Numbered from the stretch's first letter, positions 9,507 through 18,730 are shown. The stretch: DNA of 64,000 nt from Akkermansia sp. N21116 (GCF_029854705.2 NZ_CP139035.1:1612001-1676000), one strand, 5' to 3'. Notes: generated from the sequence alone by a model not told the origin. A program made the numbers and translations.

Positions 9507-10724
9507 TTAACTTCGGGGGCTTTTGGGGCGTCGTAGAGGTTGCCACTCCAGGCGCGTGCCCGATCTCCAAAGCCATTCCAAAGGGCCGTACAGATAATAT
9601 TTGAACCATACGCGGAAAAAGAGGCATTGGATGGCAAAGACTGCTGCTCCGGCACACATGGATTCCAGTGCATTCCATCGGGGAGCCAACCCGAGACCCC
9701 ATCCGAACATGAAGAACGTCAGGATGAGTGTCTGGCTGACGTAGCAGGTGAGGGTGGCTTTGCCGATGGGAGCCAGCAGACGTATCATGCGGGTAGTCTT
9801 TCCAAGGCCGCTCAAGCAGGCCAGGGAACAGACGAATCCGGCCGAGTAGAGCAGGTTGGCCCAACTTGTCGTCAAATCGACAAGGTACCTATCTATTTCG
9901 GTAGATGTCACATGGGGCATGGGTATTACGGTAAGGAAAATCCAGCATGCCAAGAAGATGCAGGCGGCATTGCGGAACATGCGTGTGCGTGTTCCCAGGT
10001 TTTCGAAAAACCTCATTTTACCGCACCAAAGTCCCAGGATGAACATGGCGATGGTTTGAATGCCGCGAGGACTATTGACGAGAAAGGCCCATTTGCCCTC
10101 TTGTCCGTAGATGAAATTCCACTTGATGGTTGCGATTAGGGAATTTCCGGCATACACGCTTTCCCGGGAGGGGGCGGTCATATGGTCATGGAGCAGAAAG
10201 AATCCGTTGTAGGTGTGTTCCGGTGTCCAGTCCGGAGAGATCAATCCATGAATGATATCTAATATGAGGGGTAACCTGGCTGTAAGGACGAGTACCAGAG
10301 CAAGCAGAATCCATGATCTGACGGAATACAATGGGATGAGCAGAAGCCCCAGAACGGCGAAGACGGTCAGGATGTCTCCGTCGTAGAAGAGACAGTGAAC
10401 CAGACCGATGCAGAACAGCAGGGCCAATCGCCAGATAAATTTACTCCGGAAGTCCACACCGGCTTTTCCGGCTCGGTCCAGTTGCAGAAAAAAACTCATC
10501 CCGAACAGGAAGGCGAAGAGGAGAAATGCTTTGCTGACCAGAAAGGTGGAATAGACGAACTCGGCCCAGCGGTTGACTTCCCCAAGCCATCCGTCCGGAC
10601 AGGGCGGATAGACGTAAAGGTTGAAGTGGTCGTGCGCATGAACGAGTACGATACCCAGCAGGGCCAGCCCCCGGAGTGCGTCCAAAAAATCAATGCGTGG
10701 CAGACGTCCGTCCGGAGAGTTCAT
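9507..10724 (-). CDS. DUF418 family membrane protein
   Basis: The protein has about 405 residues and around ten hydrophobic segments. It opens with RIDFLDALRGLALLGIVLVHAH, the acyltransferase-3-like start typical of DUF418 proteins such as YeiB. The C-terminal DUF418 half shows PIGKATLTCYVSQTL and LYGPLEWLWRSGTR, both typical. The biochemical function is unknown; the family is related to membrane acyltransferases. The ATG at 10724 is chosen because the longer frame runs into dxr with a proline-rich stretch that looks non-native. It begins 13 bp after the dxr stop, so the two are likely one operon. Confidence 0.85.
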   Translation of the reverse strand: MNSPDGRLPRIDFLDALRGLALLGIVLVHAHDHFNLYVYPPCPDGWLGEVNRWAEFVYSTFLVSKAFLLFAFLFGMSFFLQLDRAGKAGVDFRSKFIWRLALLFCIGLVHCLFYDGDILTVFAVLGLLLIPLYSVRSWILLALVLVLTARLPLILDIIHGLISPDWTPEHTYNGFFLLHDHMTAPSRESVYAGNSLIATIKWNFIYGQEGKWAFLVNSPRGIQTIAMFILGLWCGKMRFFENLGTRTRMFRNAACIFLACWIFLTVIPMPHVTSTEIDRYLVDLTTSWANLLYSAGFVCSLACLSGLGKTTRMIRLLAPIGKATLTCYVSQTLILTFFMFGWGLGLAPRWNALESMCAGAAVFAIQCLFFRVWFKYYLYGPLEWLWRSGTRLEWQPLRRPKSPRS

Positions 10725-10737
10725 GGAAGAGCAGTGT

Positions 10738-11919
10738 TCAGACGCTGGATGTGGCAAGTGAGGCGCAGATGCCGGCAGCGGTGGAGCGAGCCCAGGCATC
10801 GGCTTTCAGGATCGGTTCCAGGCGTCCCATGGGGTCAATTGGATCATGGGCGTTCATGACCTGGCCGACGACGTCCCAGATTTGAGTGAATCCGAGACGG
10901 CGGTTCATGAAGGCTTCGACGGCGATTTCGTTGGCTGCGTTCATGACGGCCGGCATGGTTCCGCTGAGTTCCCCCGCCCGGCGGGCGAGTGTCAGCGCCG
11001 GGAAAGCGTCTTCTCGTGGTGCTTCGAAAACGAGGCTGCCAAGTTGGCGGAAATCCAGCGGAGTGAGGGTATTGGAGACTCGATCCGGCCAGGTGACGGC
11101 ATACTGGATCGGGAAACACATATCGGATTCGCTCATTTGGGCGATGACGGAGCCATCGACGTATTCTACCATGGAGTGAACGATGCTTTGGGGATGGACG
11201 ATGACGTCCACGCGGTCCATTGGAATATCGAAAAGCCAGCGGGCTTCGATCATTTCCAGCCCCTTGTTGAACATGGTGGCGGAGTCTATGGTTATTTTGC
11301 GTCCCATGTTCCAAGTGGGATGTTGCAATGCCTGTTCCAGAGTGACGGAGACAAGGGCGTTTTTATCCCAAGTGCGGAATGGTCCTCCGGATGCCGTCAG
11401 AATGAGGCGCGACACCTGGTCGGGGCCTCTGTGATCCACCTGCAGGCACTGGTAGATGGCATTGTGTTCGCTGTCTACGGGCAAGACGTTGATACCGGCC
11501 TTGCGAGCGGCGGTCATGACTACTTCTCCAGCCATTACCAGGATTTCCTTACTGGCGATGGCAAGATCTTTGCCGGCTTCAATGGCGGTTAGTGCAGGTT
11601 GTAATCCTGCTGTGCCGATAATGGAGATCAGCACCATATCGGCTTCTTCTGTACGAGCCAGTTCACAGAGTCCTTCTTCCCCTGTGAAAATCGTGACGTC
11701 CGGGGAGATTAATGCCGCCAGTTCCTCTTTTTTGGTAGCATCGAAAAGGGCTACCCTCTTGACTCCCGTTTCATGAATTTGTTCTGCCAGGGCTTTGACG
11801 CTTGAACAGGCGGCAAGCCCGACGACTTCCATGCGGTCGGGGATGTCGCGGGCGACTTTGAGGGCACTGGTCCCGATGGATCCTGTCGATCCTAAGATGA
11901 CTACTCGTCGTTTGCGCAT
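10738..11919 (-). CDS. dxr: 1-deoxy-D-xylulose 5-phosphate reductoisomerase
   Basis: Dxr makes 2-C-methyl-D-erythritol 4-phosphate from DXP with NADPH, the committed step of the MEP isoprenoid pathway in the cytoplasm. The NADPH-binding loop is ILGSTGSIGTSAL at the N-terminus. The metal and substrate site is seen as PVDSEHNAIYQCL, LTASGGPF, TWNMGRKITIDSATMFNKGLE-like elements and VHPQSIVHSMV. Length from the ATG at 11919 is 393 residues, normal for the family. Upstream in-frame ATGs at 11931 and 12012 would only add non-homologous sequence. It is transcribed ahead of the DUF418 gene. Confidence 0.96.
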   Translation of the reverse strand: MRKRRVVILGSTGSIGTSALKVARDIPDRMEVVGLAACSSVKALAEQIHETGVKRVALFDATKKEELAALISPDVTIFTGEEGLCELARTEEADMVLISIIGTAGLQPALTAIEAGKDLAIASKEILVMAGEVVMTAARKAGINVLPVDSEHNAIYQCLQVDHRGPDQVSRLILTASGGPFRTWDKNALVSVTLEQALQHPTWNMGRKITIDSATMFNKGLEMIEARWLFDIPMDRVDVIVHPQSIVHSMVEYVDGSVIAQMSESDMCFPIQYAVTWPDRVSNTLTPLDFRQLGSLVFEAPREDAFPALTLARRAGELSGTMPAVMNAANEIAVEAFMNRRLGFTQIWDVVGQVMNAHDPIDPMGRLEPILKADAWARSTAAGICASLATSSV

Positions 11920-12132
11920 GACTGGGGGCATCCTGCCCGAATGCATCCGGTTTGACAAGTAGCCATACGGAAATTCTGCCCTATTCCGGTATTTATATGT
12001 GCTGTATCGCATGGACGGGGGTAAAAATAGATTCGTGAACAGACCGACAACTTAGTGCCAATTTACCCGAGTCCCAAAAAAATGATTTTTTACTGAAAGG
12101 TGTCGGTGTTCACATTCGTAGATTGCTTTAAT

Positions 12133-13020
12133 ATGAATATTAAACATGTAACAATGACCGTTTTGGCGGTTCTTTGTCTGGGGAGTGTTTCCATGGCGGC
12201 TCCGACTCCTGTTATCCTGATCGGCGTTGATGGCTTCAGTGCCGAAATGTATAACAAGTACAAGAAAGATCTGCCCAATCTGACGGCGTTGGAGAAGAGC
12301 GGTGCATCTACCACGGAGATGCGGAGCGTGTTGCCTTCTTCAAGTGCCATCAACTGGAAGTCGATGCTTTCCGGTTCGCCGACGGAACTCCATGGTTTTA
12401 CGAAATGGGGTAGTAAGTCTCCGGAACTTCCTTCTCGGGAAATTGGCAATTACGGACAGTACCCAGGTATTTTCGGTATTCTTCGTGACCAGCGGCCAAC
12501 TGCCGTGACTGGATGTTTCTACGATTGGGAAGGTATCAAGTATTTGATGGAAGAGGATGCTATTTCCGAATCCAAGAACGCCAAACCCGATGAAATTGTC
12601 AAGTTGACGGAGTCGTTCCTGAAGCGGAACCCTCAGTTTATTTTTATCCATCTGGACATTACCGATGGCGCCGGGCACAAGTATGGCTGGGAAAGCAAGG
12701 AGTATGAAGAAGCCTGCAAGACGGCGGACAAGGTAGTGGGAGAGCTGGTTCAAGCTGTCAAAAAAAGTCCGATGAACGGGAAAATGGCTATCTTTTTCGC
12801 TTCCGACCATGGCGGTAAAGGCAAAAACCATGGAGGAATTACATTGAGCGAAGTCAGAACTCCCTTCATCATGGCTGGCCCCGGGATTAAGAGAAATGAA
12901 AAGATCACGGACAGTACGATGGTATATGATATCACTGCGACGATTGCCAAATTGCTTGAACTCAAGCAGCCTCAAGTCTGGACGGGCCGCCCGATCGAAC
13001 AGGGCCTTTTGAAGAAATAA
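12133..13020 (+). CDS. Secreted alkaline-phosphatase-superfamily protein (phosphodiesterase / pyrophosphatase-like)
   Basis: A 295-residue protein with a signal peptide (MNIKHVTMTVLAVLCLGSVSMAA) and the core of the type I phosphodiesterase/nucleotide pyrophosphatase fold. The metal-binding Asp is in VILIGVDGFS. The nucleophile region is LPSSSAINWKSMLSGSPTELHG, where the usual Thr or Ser nucleophile is one of the serines. A late metal motif is FASDHGGKGKNHGG. Family members hydrolyse phosphodiesters or phosphomonoesters, but related folds also carry sulfatases and phosphoglycerol transferases, so the substrate is open. The ATG at 12133 is chosen over one at 12100 because it places the signal peptide at the start. 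It is about 80 bp ahead of rarA. Confidence 0.82.
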   Translation: MNIKHVTMTVLAVLCLGSVSMAAPTPVILIGVDGFSAEMYNKYKKDLPNLTALEKSGASTTEMRSVLPSSSAINWKSMLSGSPTELHGFTKWGSKSPELPSREIGNYGQYPGIFGILRDQRPTAVTGCFYDWEGIKYLMEEDAISESKNAKPDEIVKLTESFLKRNPQFIFIHLDITDGAGHKYGWESKEYEEACKTADKVVGELVQAVKKSPMNGKMAIFFASDHGGKGKNHGGITLSEVRTPFIMAGPGIKRNEKITDSTMVYDITATIAKLLELKQPQVWTGRPIEQGLLKK

Positions 13021-13103
13021 CGCCTTATTTTTTCTCCTTCTGCTTCGGACAGTCCTCTAATCGGCTTGTCCGGAGCGGGGGGACATGCTAGGTTTCCCTC
13101 CGG

Positions 13104-14492
13104 ATGGATCTGTTCAGTTTGAATGATGAGCCGGAGGAGCAAGAGAGCAAGCCCGGCGATGCTTTGCCCCCGATGCCTCTTGCTGCGAGGATGCGTCCCC
13201 GTACCTTGGAGGAAGTGGCGGGGCAGAGGCACGTATTGGCCCCGGGTAAGTTGCTTCGGAGGGCGATTGAAACGGACAGATTTACATCTCTGATCCTGTA
13301 CGGCCCTCCCGGTGTGGGGAAGACGACTCTGGCTTCGGTTATTGCCAGAACGACGGATTCGTTTTTCGTCATGCTCAACGGTGTGGAGTCCAATGTGGCC
13401 GAAGTGAGGGAGCGCATTGCCCAGGCGCAAATGCGGATGAGTGTCCAGGGAAAGAAAACGATTCTTTTTGTAGATGAGCTTCATCGCTTCAACAAAGCTC
13501 AGCAGGATGTCCTCCTTCCTTATTTGGAAAAGGGAACTGTGCGTTTTATTGGAGCGACGACGGAAAATCCTTATTTTGCGATCAATTCCCCTCTTTTGTC
13601 TCGCTCGCAGGTGTTCCCCTTGGAATCCGTTCCCTCCGATGATCTGAAAGCCTTGCTCGTTCGTGCCTTGAGTGACAAGGAACGAGGACTGGCTTCGTTC
13701 AACCCGGTTGTGGATACTGATGCTCTCGAACACTTGGCTGCAATGGCGGATGGCGATGTCCGCAAGGCGTTGACGGCACTGGAAGTCGCTGTTCTATCGA
13801 CGTCACCCGGGCCGGATGGTACGGTTCATGTCGATTTGGTTGCAGCCGAAGAATCCATCCAACGGAAGGCGATTAAATACGATCGTGCAGGAGACGGGCA
13901 TTACGATACGATTTCGGCTTTTATCAAATCCATGCGTGGCTCCGATCCCGATGCCGCCCTGTATTGGCTGGCAACAATGCTGGAAGCCGGAGAAGATGTC
14001 CGGTTTATTGCCCGGCGTATCGTCATTGCCGCCTCGGAAGATGTAGGTCTGGCGGATTCGAATGCTTTGCGCGTTGCCATTGATACCGCCCGGGCTGCAG
14101 AGATGCTCGGCATGCCGGAAGCCCGCATTCCTCTGGCCCATGCCGCCGTTTATCTGGCGACCGCCCCCAAGAGTAACTCTGCCTACATGGGCATTGCCGC
14201 CGCTCTGGAGGATGTGAGACATGGGGCGACTCTGGCCGTCCCGGAACATTTGAGGACGCCGACTCGAAAAAAACTGGCTGCAGCCGGAGGAACCGATGAA
14301 GCAAAAATGCAATATCTTTACGCCCACGACTTTCCGGAAGGTTATGTTCCACAGGCTTATTTGCCTGAAGGCCGCCACTATTATACGCCAACGACCAACG
14401 GGCTTGAACAGCGGATTGCCGAACGGATGGAACACCGCCGCAAACTCGCGGAGGAAGCTTTGAAAAACATGAACGCCGGCAGAAAGAAGTGA
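13104..14492 (+). CDS. rarA: Replication-associated recombination protein A (AAA+ ATPase)
   Basis: RarA/MgsA is a clamp-loader-like AAA+ ATPase that acts at stalled replication forks. Its family start is visible as LAARMRPRTLEEVAGQRHVL. Walker A is GPPGVGKTT at residues 67-75 and Walker B is LFVDELHRF near residue 125. The sensor region GATTENPYF and the C-terminal tetramerisation part (RGSDPDAALYWLA, then the ending HDFPEGYVPQAYLPE) are also present. The 462-residue length is normal. It is followed by tgt after 137 bp. Confidence 0.95.
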   Translation: MDLFSLNDEPEEQESKPGDALPPMPLAARMRPRTLEEVAGQRHVLAPGKLLRRAIETDRFTSLILYGPPGVGKTTLASVIARTTDSFFVMLNGVESNVAEVRERIAQAQMRMSVQGKKTILFVDELHRFNKAQQDVLLPYLEKGTVRFIGATTENPYFAINSPLLSRSQVFPLESVPSDDLKALLVRALSDKERGLASFNPVVDTDALEHLAAMADGDVRKALTALEVAVLSTSPGPDGTVHVDLVAAEESIQRKAIKYDRAGDGHYDTISAFIKSMRGSDPDAALYWLATMLEAGEDVRFIARRIVIAASEDVGLADSNALRVAIDTARAAEMLGMPEARIPLAHAAVYLATAPKSNSAYMGIAAALEDVRHGATLAVPEHLRTPTRKKLAAAGGTDEAKMQYLYAHDFPEGYVPQAYLPEGRHYYTPTTNGLEQRIAERMEHRRKLAEEALKNMNAGRKK

Positions 14493-14629
14493 ATGCCGGA
14501 GAGGAGAGTCCTGCCGGGCAGGGGAAACCGGGTATTGCTTTTGCCTCCGAAATGAGGTAATGACAACGACTTCCCCGGATTACCTTCCGGTTGTGGTTTC
14601 CGGGAATAGCTCCTTCGATTTTATCACAT

Positions 14630-15763
14630 ATGTCCTTTACTCTTCTAGCGCGGGATCCCTCCAGTTCAGCCAGGTGCGGTCGCCTGGTCCTTCCCCATGG
14701 CGTTGTGGAAACTCCCATTTTCATGCCGGTAGGAACGCAAGGTTCCGTCAAAACCCTGCATCCCGATGATCTGGAGGCTCTGGGAGCGCAGATTATCCTT
14801 GGCAATACCTACCATCTTTGTCTTCGTCCAGGGGATGTCCTTGTTCGCGAAATGGGGGGGCTGCATCGGTTTATCGACTGGAACAAGCCTATCTTGACGG
14901 ATTCCGGAGGGTTCCAGGTCTGGTCCCTGGCCAAGCTTCGCAAGATTACCGAAGAAGGAGTCCGGTTTTCCAACCATCTGGACGGTGCATACATGATGCT
15001 TAGCCCGGAGAAATCCATGGAAATCCAGGCCAACCTCGGCAGCGATATCGCGATGCTTTTCGACGAGTGCCCCCCTTATCCCTGTGACCGTAAATACGCT
15101 GAAAAATCCCTGGGCTATACGCTTCGCTGGGCCAGACGATGCAAGGCGTGGATTGAGGAATATAAACCGCGTTCGGGTGATGGACGCCAGCACCATTTCG
15201 GAATTGTCCAGGGATCTATCTATGAGGACTTGCGCCGGCAGTGCGCCGAGGAATTGGCTGCCATGAACTTCGACGGTTACGCGATCGGAGGGGTTTCGGT
15301 CGGCGAGCCGGAAGAAGAAATGCTCCGTGCCATTGATCATGCGGTCCCCTGGTTGCCGGAGGACAAACCCCGTTATGCGATGGGGCTGGGCACGCCTCCT
15401 CAGATTCTGGAAATGATCTCCCGCGGGGTGGACATGTTCGACTGCGTGATGCCAACTCGTTTGGCACGGCACGGTGTTGCCCTGACTCCCGATGGTCCCA
15501 TGCATATCAAGAACCAGAGATGGGCTGCGGATACCCGCCCGATCGACCCGGAAGGACACCCGTCGGTGGCTCGTTTTTCCCGGGCGTATGTCAGGCATTT
15601 GTTCAAAGCGGGTGAAATACTCGCTTTAAGGTTGCTTTCTTTCCAAAATCTTGAATTCTATCTGCGGATGATGGCGCAGGCGCGTGCTGCCATAGTGTCC
15701 GGAACCTTCGGCTCCTTCAAGGATGCCTTTATCGCGCGCTACAAAAATAACGAAATCTCATGA
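14630..15763 (+). CDS. tgt: tRNA-guanine transglycosylase, zinc ligands missing
   Basis: Bacterial Tgt exchanges G34 for preQ1 in tRNAs with GUN anticodons. The 377-residue protein has the conserved substrate and catalytic parts: D91 in LTDSGGFQVWSL, FDECPPY near 145, GIVQGSIYEDLR near 191, the GGVSVGEP loop, and the nucleophile D271 in MFDCVMPTR. The zinc site of the family (CxCxxC followed about 25 residues later by His) is absent. The aligned stretch at 308-315 reads EGHPSVAR, and the His position is Q339 in SFQNLEFY. The rest of that C-terminal region aligns well (FSRAYVRHLFKAGE), so this is substitution rather than a frameshift. The ATG at 14630 starts at MSFTLLARDP. It overlaps yajC by 4 bp. 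Confidence 0.92.
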   Translation: MSFTLLARDPSSSARCGRLVLPHGVVETPIFMPVGTQGSVKTLHPDDLEALGAQIILGNTYHLCLRPGDVLVREMGGLHRFIDWNKPILTDSGGFQVWSLAKLRKITEEGVRFSNHLDGAYMMLSPEKSMEIQANLGSDIAMLFDECPPYPCDRKYAEKSLGYTLRWARRCKAWIEEYKPRSGDGRQHHFGIVQGSIYEDLRRQCAEELAAMNFDGYAIGGVSVGEPEEEMLRAIDHAVPWLPEDKPRYAMGLGTPPQILEMISRGVDMFDCVMPTRLARHGVALTPDGPMHIKNQRWAADTRPIDPEGHPSVARFSRAYVRHLFKAGEILALRLLSFQNLEFYLRMMAQARAAIVSGTFGSFKDAFIARYKNNEIS

Positions 15764-16113
15764 ATCATATCTTAGCACAAGCCGCTGTCCTGGCACAGGC
15801 CTCAGCTTCGGAACAAGCATCTAGTGGTGGTATCCATCCGGTTATTCTTATCGTAGTCATGGCCTTGTTGTTCTGGGTACTCCTGATCCGTCCCCAGCGC
15901 AAAGCCCAGAAGGAACAGCAGGAACGTCAGAACAGTCTGAGAAAAGGCGACAAAGTCATTACCAGTGCCGGTATCCATGGCTCCGTCATTTACGTGGATA
16001 CCAATACGGTGACTGTCCAGGTGGCCGAAGGGGTGAACATGAAGTTTGAAAAGAGCGCTATCGTTCACGTCATCAAGAAGGACGCCGAACTTAAGCAGGA
16101 TGACAAGAAGTAA
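15760..16113 (+). CDS. yajC: Preprotein translocase subunit YajC
   Basis: YajC is the small accessory subunit of the SecDF-YajC complex in the inner membrane. The 117-residue protein has an N-terminal Ala/Gln-rich stretch, one membrane helix (HPVILIVVMALLFWVLLIRP) and the typical continuation RPQRKAQKEQQERQ, then a small beta domain with KGDKVITSAGIHGSV. The start overlaps the end of tgt in an ATGA, the usual tgt-yajC pairing. A strong terminator follows, so secD and secF are not in this transcript. Confidence 0.95.
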   Translation: MNHILAQAAVLAQASASEQASSGGIHPVILIVVMALLFWVLLIRPQRKAQKEQQERQNSLRKGDKVITSAGIHGSVIYVDTNTVTVQVAEGVNMKFEKSAIVHVIKKDAELKQDDKK

Positions 16114-16141
16114 TCCTCCAGCAATCATTTAATCAATCTTG

Positions 16142-16175
16142 AGGCCGGTTCGCATGGGCGAGACCGGCCTTTTTC
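16142..16175 (+). terminator. Rho-independent terminator of tgt-yajC
   Basis: An 8-bp GC-rich stem (AGGCCGGT at 16142-16149 with ACCGGCCT at 16163-16170) is followed directly by TTTT. It lies 28 bp after the yajC stop. Confidence 0.88.
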
Positions 16176-16290
16176 ATTTGATGCTTCGGCTGGCGGAATT
16201 GCACGGATAGGATAGGAACAAATTTTGCTTTTTATGCAACCCTCCTTCAATTACGGTGTTTACGAAAACAAGAGCATGAGGAATCAACTG

Positions 16291-17154
16291 ATGAAAAATC
16301 GTGTCGTCTGGAGGCTGTCTGTTGTCATCCTGGCTTGTTGCGGGCTTTTGCCGGCTCTGGGGGATGACGTTCCTGGCCCTCCGCCGCCGCCCTCCCGTGC
16401 CGACCGATTGGCCCAGTTGTTGATGATCAGGGATATCATCTTGAAAAAATACGATACTAATGGCGATGGCGTTATTGATGCCGGGGAAAAGAAAATCCTG
16501 CTCAAGGATGCGGAGGAGAATCGCCAGGAAGCTCGCAGGAAGTTCATTGAAAAATTTGATTTAGACAAAGACGGCAAACTTTCCGTTGAAGAGAAGAAGA
16601 AACTGCACGATCAATTTAAACAACAAAGACAGGCAGCCGAGGTGCATTTTCGCCAGGAAGACCGGAATGAAGCGGGAACAGCCGGGAAAAAGACTCATCC
16701 CCGTCCCGTCGGAGAAAATGGCCGGGATGTGTTGCCTCCGCCCCCTATTCCCCGGATTGTTGTAGAAAATTCGCACAAGAAAAAGTTTTTGGTCAGGCCT
16801 TCCTTGTTTTTACTGGCTCAATCGTTGATTCTGAAGAAGTATGATTCCGATGGCGATGGTGTGTTGTCCCGGGATGAAGTGGATGTCGTGATTAGAGATT
16901 CTCGCAAATTGTACGCTGACAAGGCGAAAGCCATGCTAGCCCTGTATGATAAGGACGGTGATGGCCTTTTGAGCGATGAAGAACGAAAAGCGGCTCTTGA
17001 GTCCATTCGCCGGATTCGTGAGAAACAGGAGGATGATAGTGCCGATATGGATGACATTGACCTGTTTATTCAAGAAACCTACGATACGGAGTTGATGGAA
17101 AGCCTGGAGGAAGGTTATACCTTGCTTCAAACGGAAGAAGAGGAAAACGAGTAA
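16291..17154 (+). CDS. Secreted protein with four EF-hand motifs
   Basis: A 287-residue exported protein: signal peptide MKNRVVWRLSVVILACCGLL ending near ALG, then a Pro-rich stretch. It has two pairs of EF-hand loops, DTNGDGVIDAGE and DLDKDGKLSVEE in the first half, and DSDGDGVLSRDE and DKDGDGLLSDEE in the second. Each loop has the Ca2+ ligand spacing D-x-D/N-x-D-G. A charged linker with PPPPIPR separates the pairs, and the tail is very acidic. The ATG at 16291 is chosen because GAGGA stands 8 bp before it; ATGs at 16276 and 16225 are alternatives. It is followed by xerC at close range, with no clear link in function. The role is unknown; calcium binding outside the cytoplasm is inference from the loops. 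Confidence 0.82.
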   Translation: MKNRVVWRLSVVILACCGLLPALGDDVPGPPPPPSRADRLAQLLMIRDIILKKYDTNGDGVIDAGEKKILLKDAEENRQEARRKFIEKFDLDKDGKLSVEEKKKLHDQFKQQRQAAEVHFRQEDRNEAGTAGKKTHPRPVGENGRDVLPPPPIPRIVVENSHKKKFLVRPSLFLLAQSLILKKYDSDGDGVLSRDEVDVVIRDSRKLYADKAKAMLALYDKDGDGLLSDEERKAALESIRRIREKQEDDSADMDDIDLFIQETYDTELMESLEEGYTLLQTEEEENE

Positions 17155-17192
17155 ATTCCCGGTTGCCTTTCCTGAGAAGGGATTGCATAGTA

Positions 17193-18095
17193 ATGTCCAT
17201 GTCTCGGGAAGAGGAAGAGTTTCTTCGGTATCTGCTGGTGGAAAAGCAGGCTAGTTCGCATACGCACGAAACGTATACCCGGTCTTTGCGATTGTTCCGG
17301 GAATGGATGGGGGAACGTTTTTCCTCCTGGCAGGCATGTTCGGCAGATGACTTCCGAGGATGGCTGATGACTGGTTTGATGGGGGAAAAATCGTCTGCAA
17401 CGTTGCGATTGCGTTTTTCCGCTTTGCGCTCGTTATTCCGTTTCCTGTTGAGAAGAGGGTATGTGGAGACCAACCCGATGGCTGAAGTGTCCCTGCCTAA
17501 AAAACACGTCCAGTTGCCGGTTTTCCTTTCCATCGACCAGATGCTGGAATTGTTGGAATTGCCTTACCGTCTGCCTCTGTCTCCGTCGTCTCCCGACTGG
17601 CTGCCCTATCGTGATGCGGCAGTGCTTGAATTGTTTTATTCCTGTGGTTTGCGGCTCAGCGAGCTGGTGTCTCTTGATGTCAGAAGCGTCAATCACAACC
17701 GGAAAATTCTGCGAGTGACAGGCAAGGGAAACAAGCAGCGTATCCTCCCCGTCGGAGATCCCGCCCTGGCGGCGTTGGATGAATATGTCCGTCGCGCCCA
17801 TTTGCCGGAAACATCCCCCCTCTTCATCTCCCGACTCGGGAAAAGGCTGAGTGGTCGTTCTGTGGAACTTCTTTTGAAAAAGTACGTTAAGGCATCATCA
17901 ATTCCCTTTGATATCTCTCCTCACAAACTGAGACACACATTTGCGACGCATATGCTGGATGCCGGGGCGGACTTGCGCTCCGTTCAAGAACTTCTGGGGC
18001 ATGCATCTCTCTCTACAACGCAAATCTATACCCATGTGACGCGATCCCGGCTGGCGGATGCGTATCGTATGGCGCATCCTCGTGCATCCATATGA
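17193..18095 (+). CDS. Tyrosine recombinase XerC/XerD type
   Basis: A 300-residue Xer recombinase, the family that resolves chromosome dimers at dif. All catalytic residues are present: R154 (CGLRLSEL), K178 (GKGNKQR), H244 and R247 (HKLRHTFATH), H270 (LLGHASLSTTQ) and Y279 (IYTHVT). The N-terminal SAM-like core-binding domain spans about residues 4-95. Genuine Xer proteins and phage integrases are told apart here by the compact size and the GH-x-S-x-S-T-T-Q-I-Y ending, which favour XerC or XerD. Which of the two cannot be decided. The start at 17193 has GAGAAGGGA upstream. The stop overlaps the LysE-type gene by 4 bp. There are no mobile-element flanks. Confidence 0.9.
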   Translation: MSMSREEEEFLRYLLVEKQASSHTHETYTRSLRLFREWMGERFSSWQACSADDFRGWLMTGLMGEKSSATLRLRFSALRSLFRFLLRRGYVETNPMAEVSLPKKHVQLPVFLSIDQMLELLELPYRLPLSPSSPDWLPYRDAAVLELFYSCGLRLSELVSLDVRSVNHNRKILRVTGKGNKQRILPVGDPALAALDEYVRRAHLPETSPLFISRLGKRLSGRSVELLLKKYVKASSIPFDISPHKLRHTFATHMLDAGADLRSVQELLGHASLSTTQIYTHVTRSRLADAYRMAHPRASI

Positions 18096-18730
18096 ATTTC
18101 ATCCCTGAATTGACATTTGTAGCCTATCTTCTGATGTCTCAGGCGAGTCCAGGGCCGGATCAAACGCTGGTAACCCGGACGAGTCTTGCCCATGGTCTGA
18201 AGGCAGGAGTGGCTGTTTCGCTCGGTATTGCTACGGGAGCCATTTTTCAGGCTGCCTTGGCTTGTACGGTCGGCTCGGCTCTTTTACAGAGTGCATGGGG
18301 CAGTTTGTTTTACTATTTGGCCGGTTGCTGGATGGTGTATCTTGCATGGAAAATTTGGCCGAAGAAAGGAGCCTTTGTTGGTGGCGATGCGACGGAAGAA
18401 GCGGAAGAGCCGTCCCTTTCCCGCTGGGGGTTGTACCGCGATGCCATGATTTGCAATGTGACTAATCCCAAGTGCACATTGTTTTTCATGTCCCTCTCCG
18501 CTCCCTTGCTGAATGTCCCCCATAGTGCGGGGTATACCGTGTTTGTCGTGGCTCTGACCGTTGTGACGTGTGCCATTGGATGGATTTTGTGGGCCTGGGC
18601 TTTCCAGTGGGCGCCTGTTCGGTGCTTGTATGCGAAGTATACGGTGGCGATCGATCGGATATTTGCTTTGGCTCTGCTTCTTTTCGGTCTTTTGTTATTT
18701 ACTTCAAAGTTGTTTATGGACAACAACTAA
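18092..18730 (+). CDS. LysE/RhtB family amino-acid exporter
   Basis: A 212-residue inner-membrane protein with five or six hydrophobic segments. The LysE family start pattern is visible as AYLLMSQASPGPDQTLVTRTSLAHGLKAG, where SPGPD is the hallmark, followed by GIATGAIFQ. A middle loop reads FRDAMICNVTNPKCTLFF in type (here YRDAMICNVTNPK), also conserved. Members export amino acids such as lysine, homoserine or threonine; the substrate here is unknown. The ATG at 18092 overlaps the recombinase stop, so the two are translationally coupled. Confidence 0.88.
   Translation: MNFIPELTFVAYLLMSQASPGPDQTLVTRTSLAHGLKAGVAVSLGIATGAIFQAALACTVGSALLQSAWGSLFYYLAGCWMVYLAWKIWPKKGAFVGGDATEEAEEPSLSRWGLYRDAMICNVTNPKCTLFFMSLSAPLLNVPHSAGYTVFVVALTVVTCAIGWILWAWAFQWAPVRCLYAKYTVAIDRIFALALLLFGLLLFTSKLFMDNN

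Noticed and set aside
17193-18095. Tyrosine recombinase as the integrase of a mobile element
   Set aside because: Size and motif order fit chromosomal Xer. There are no flanking repeats, phage genes or attachment sites, and it is joined to a LysE-type gene.
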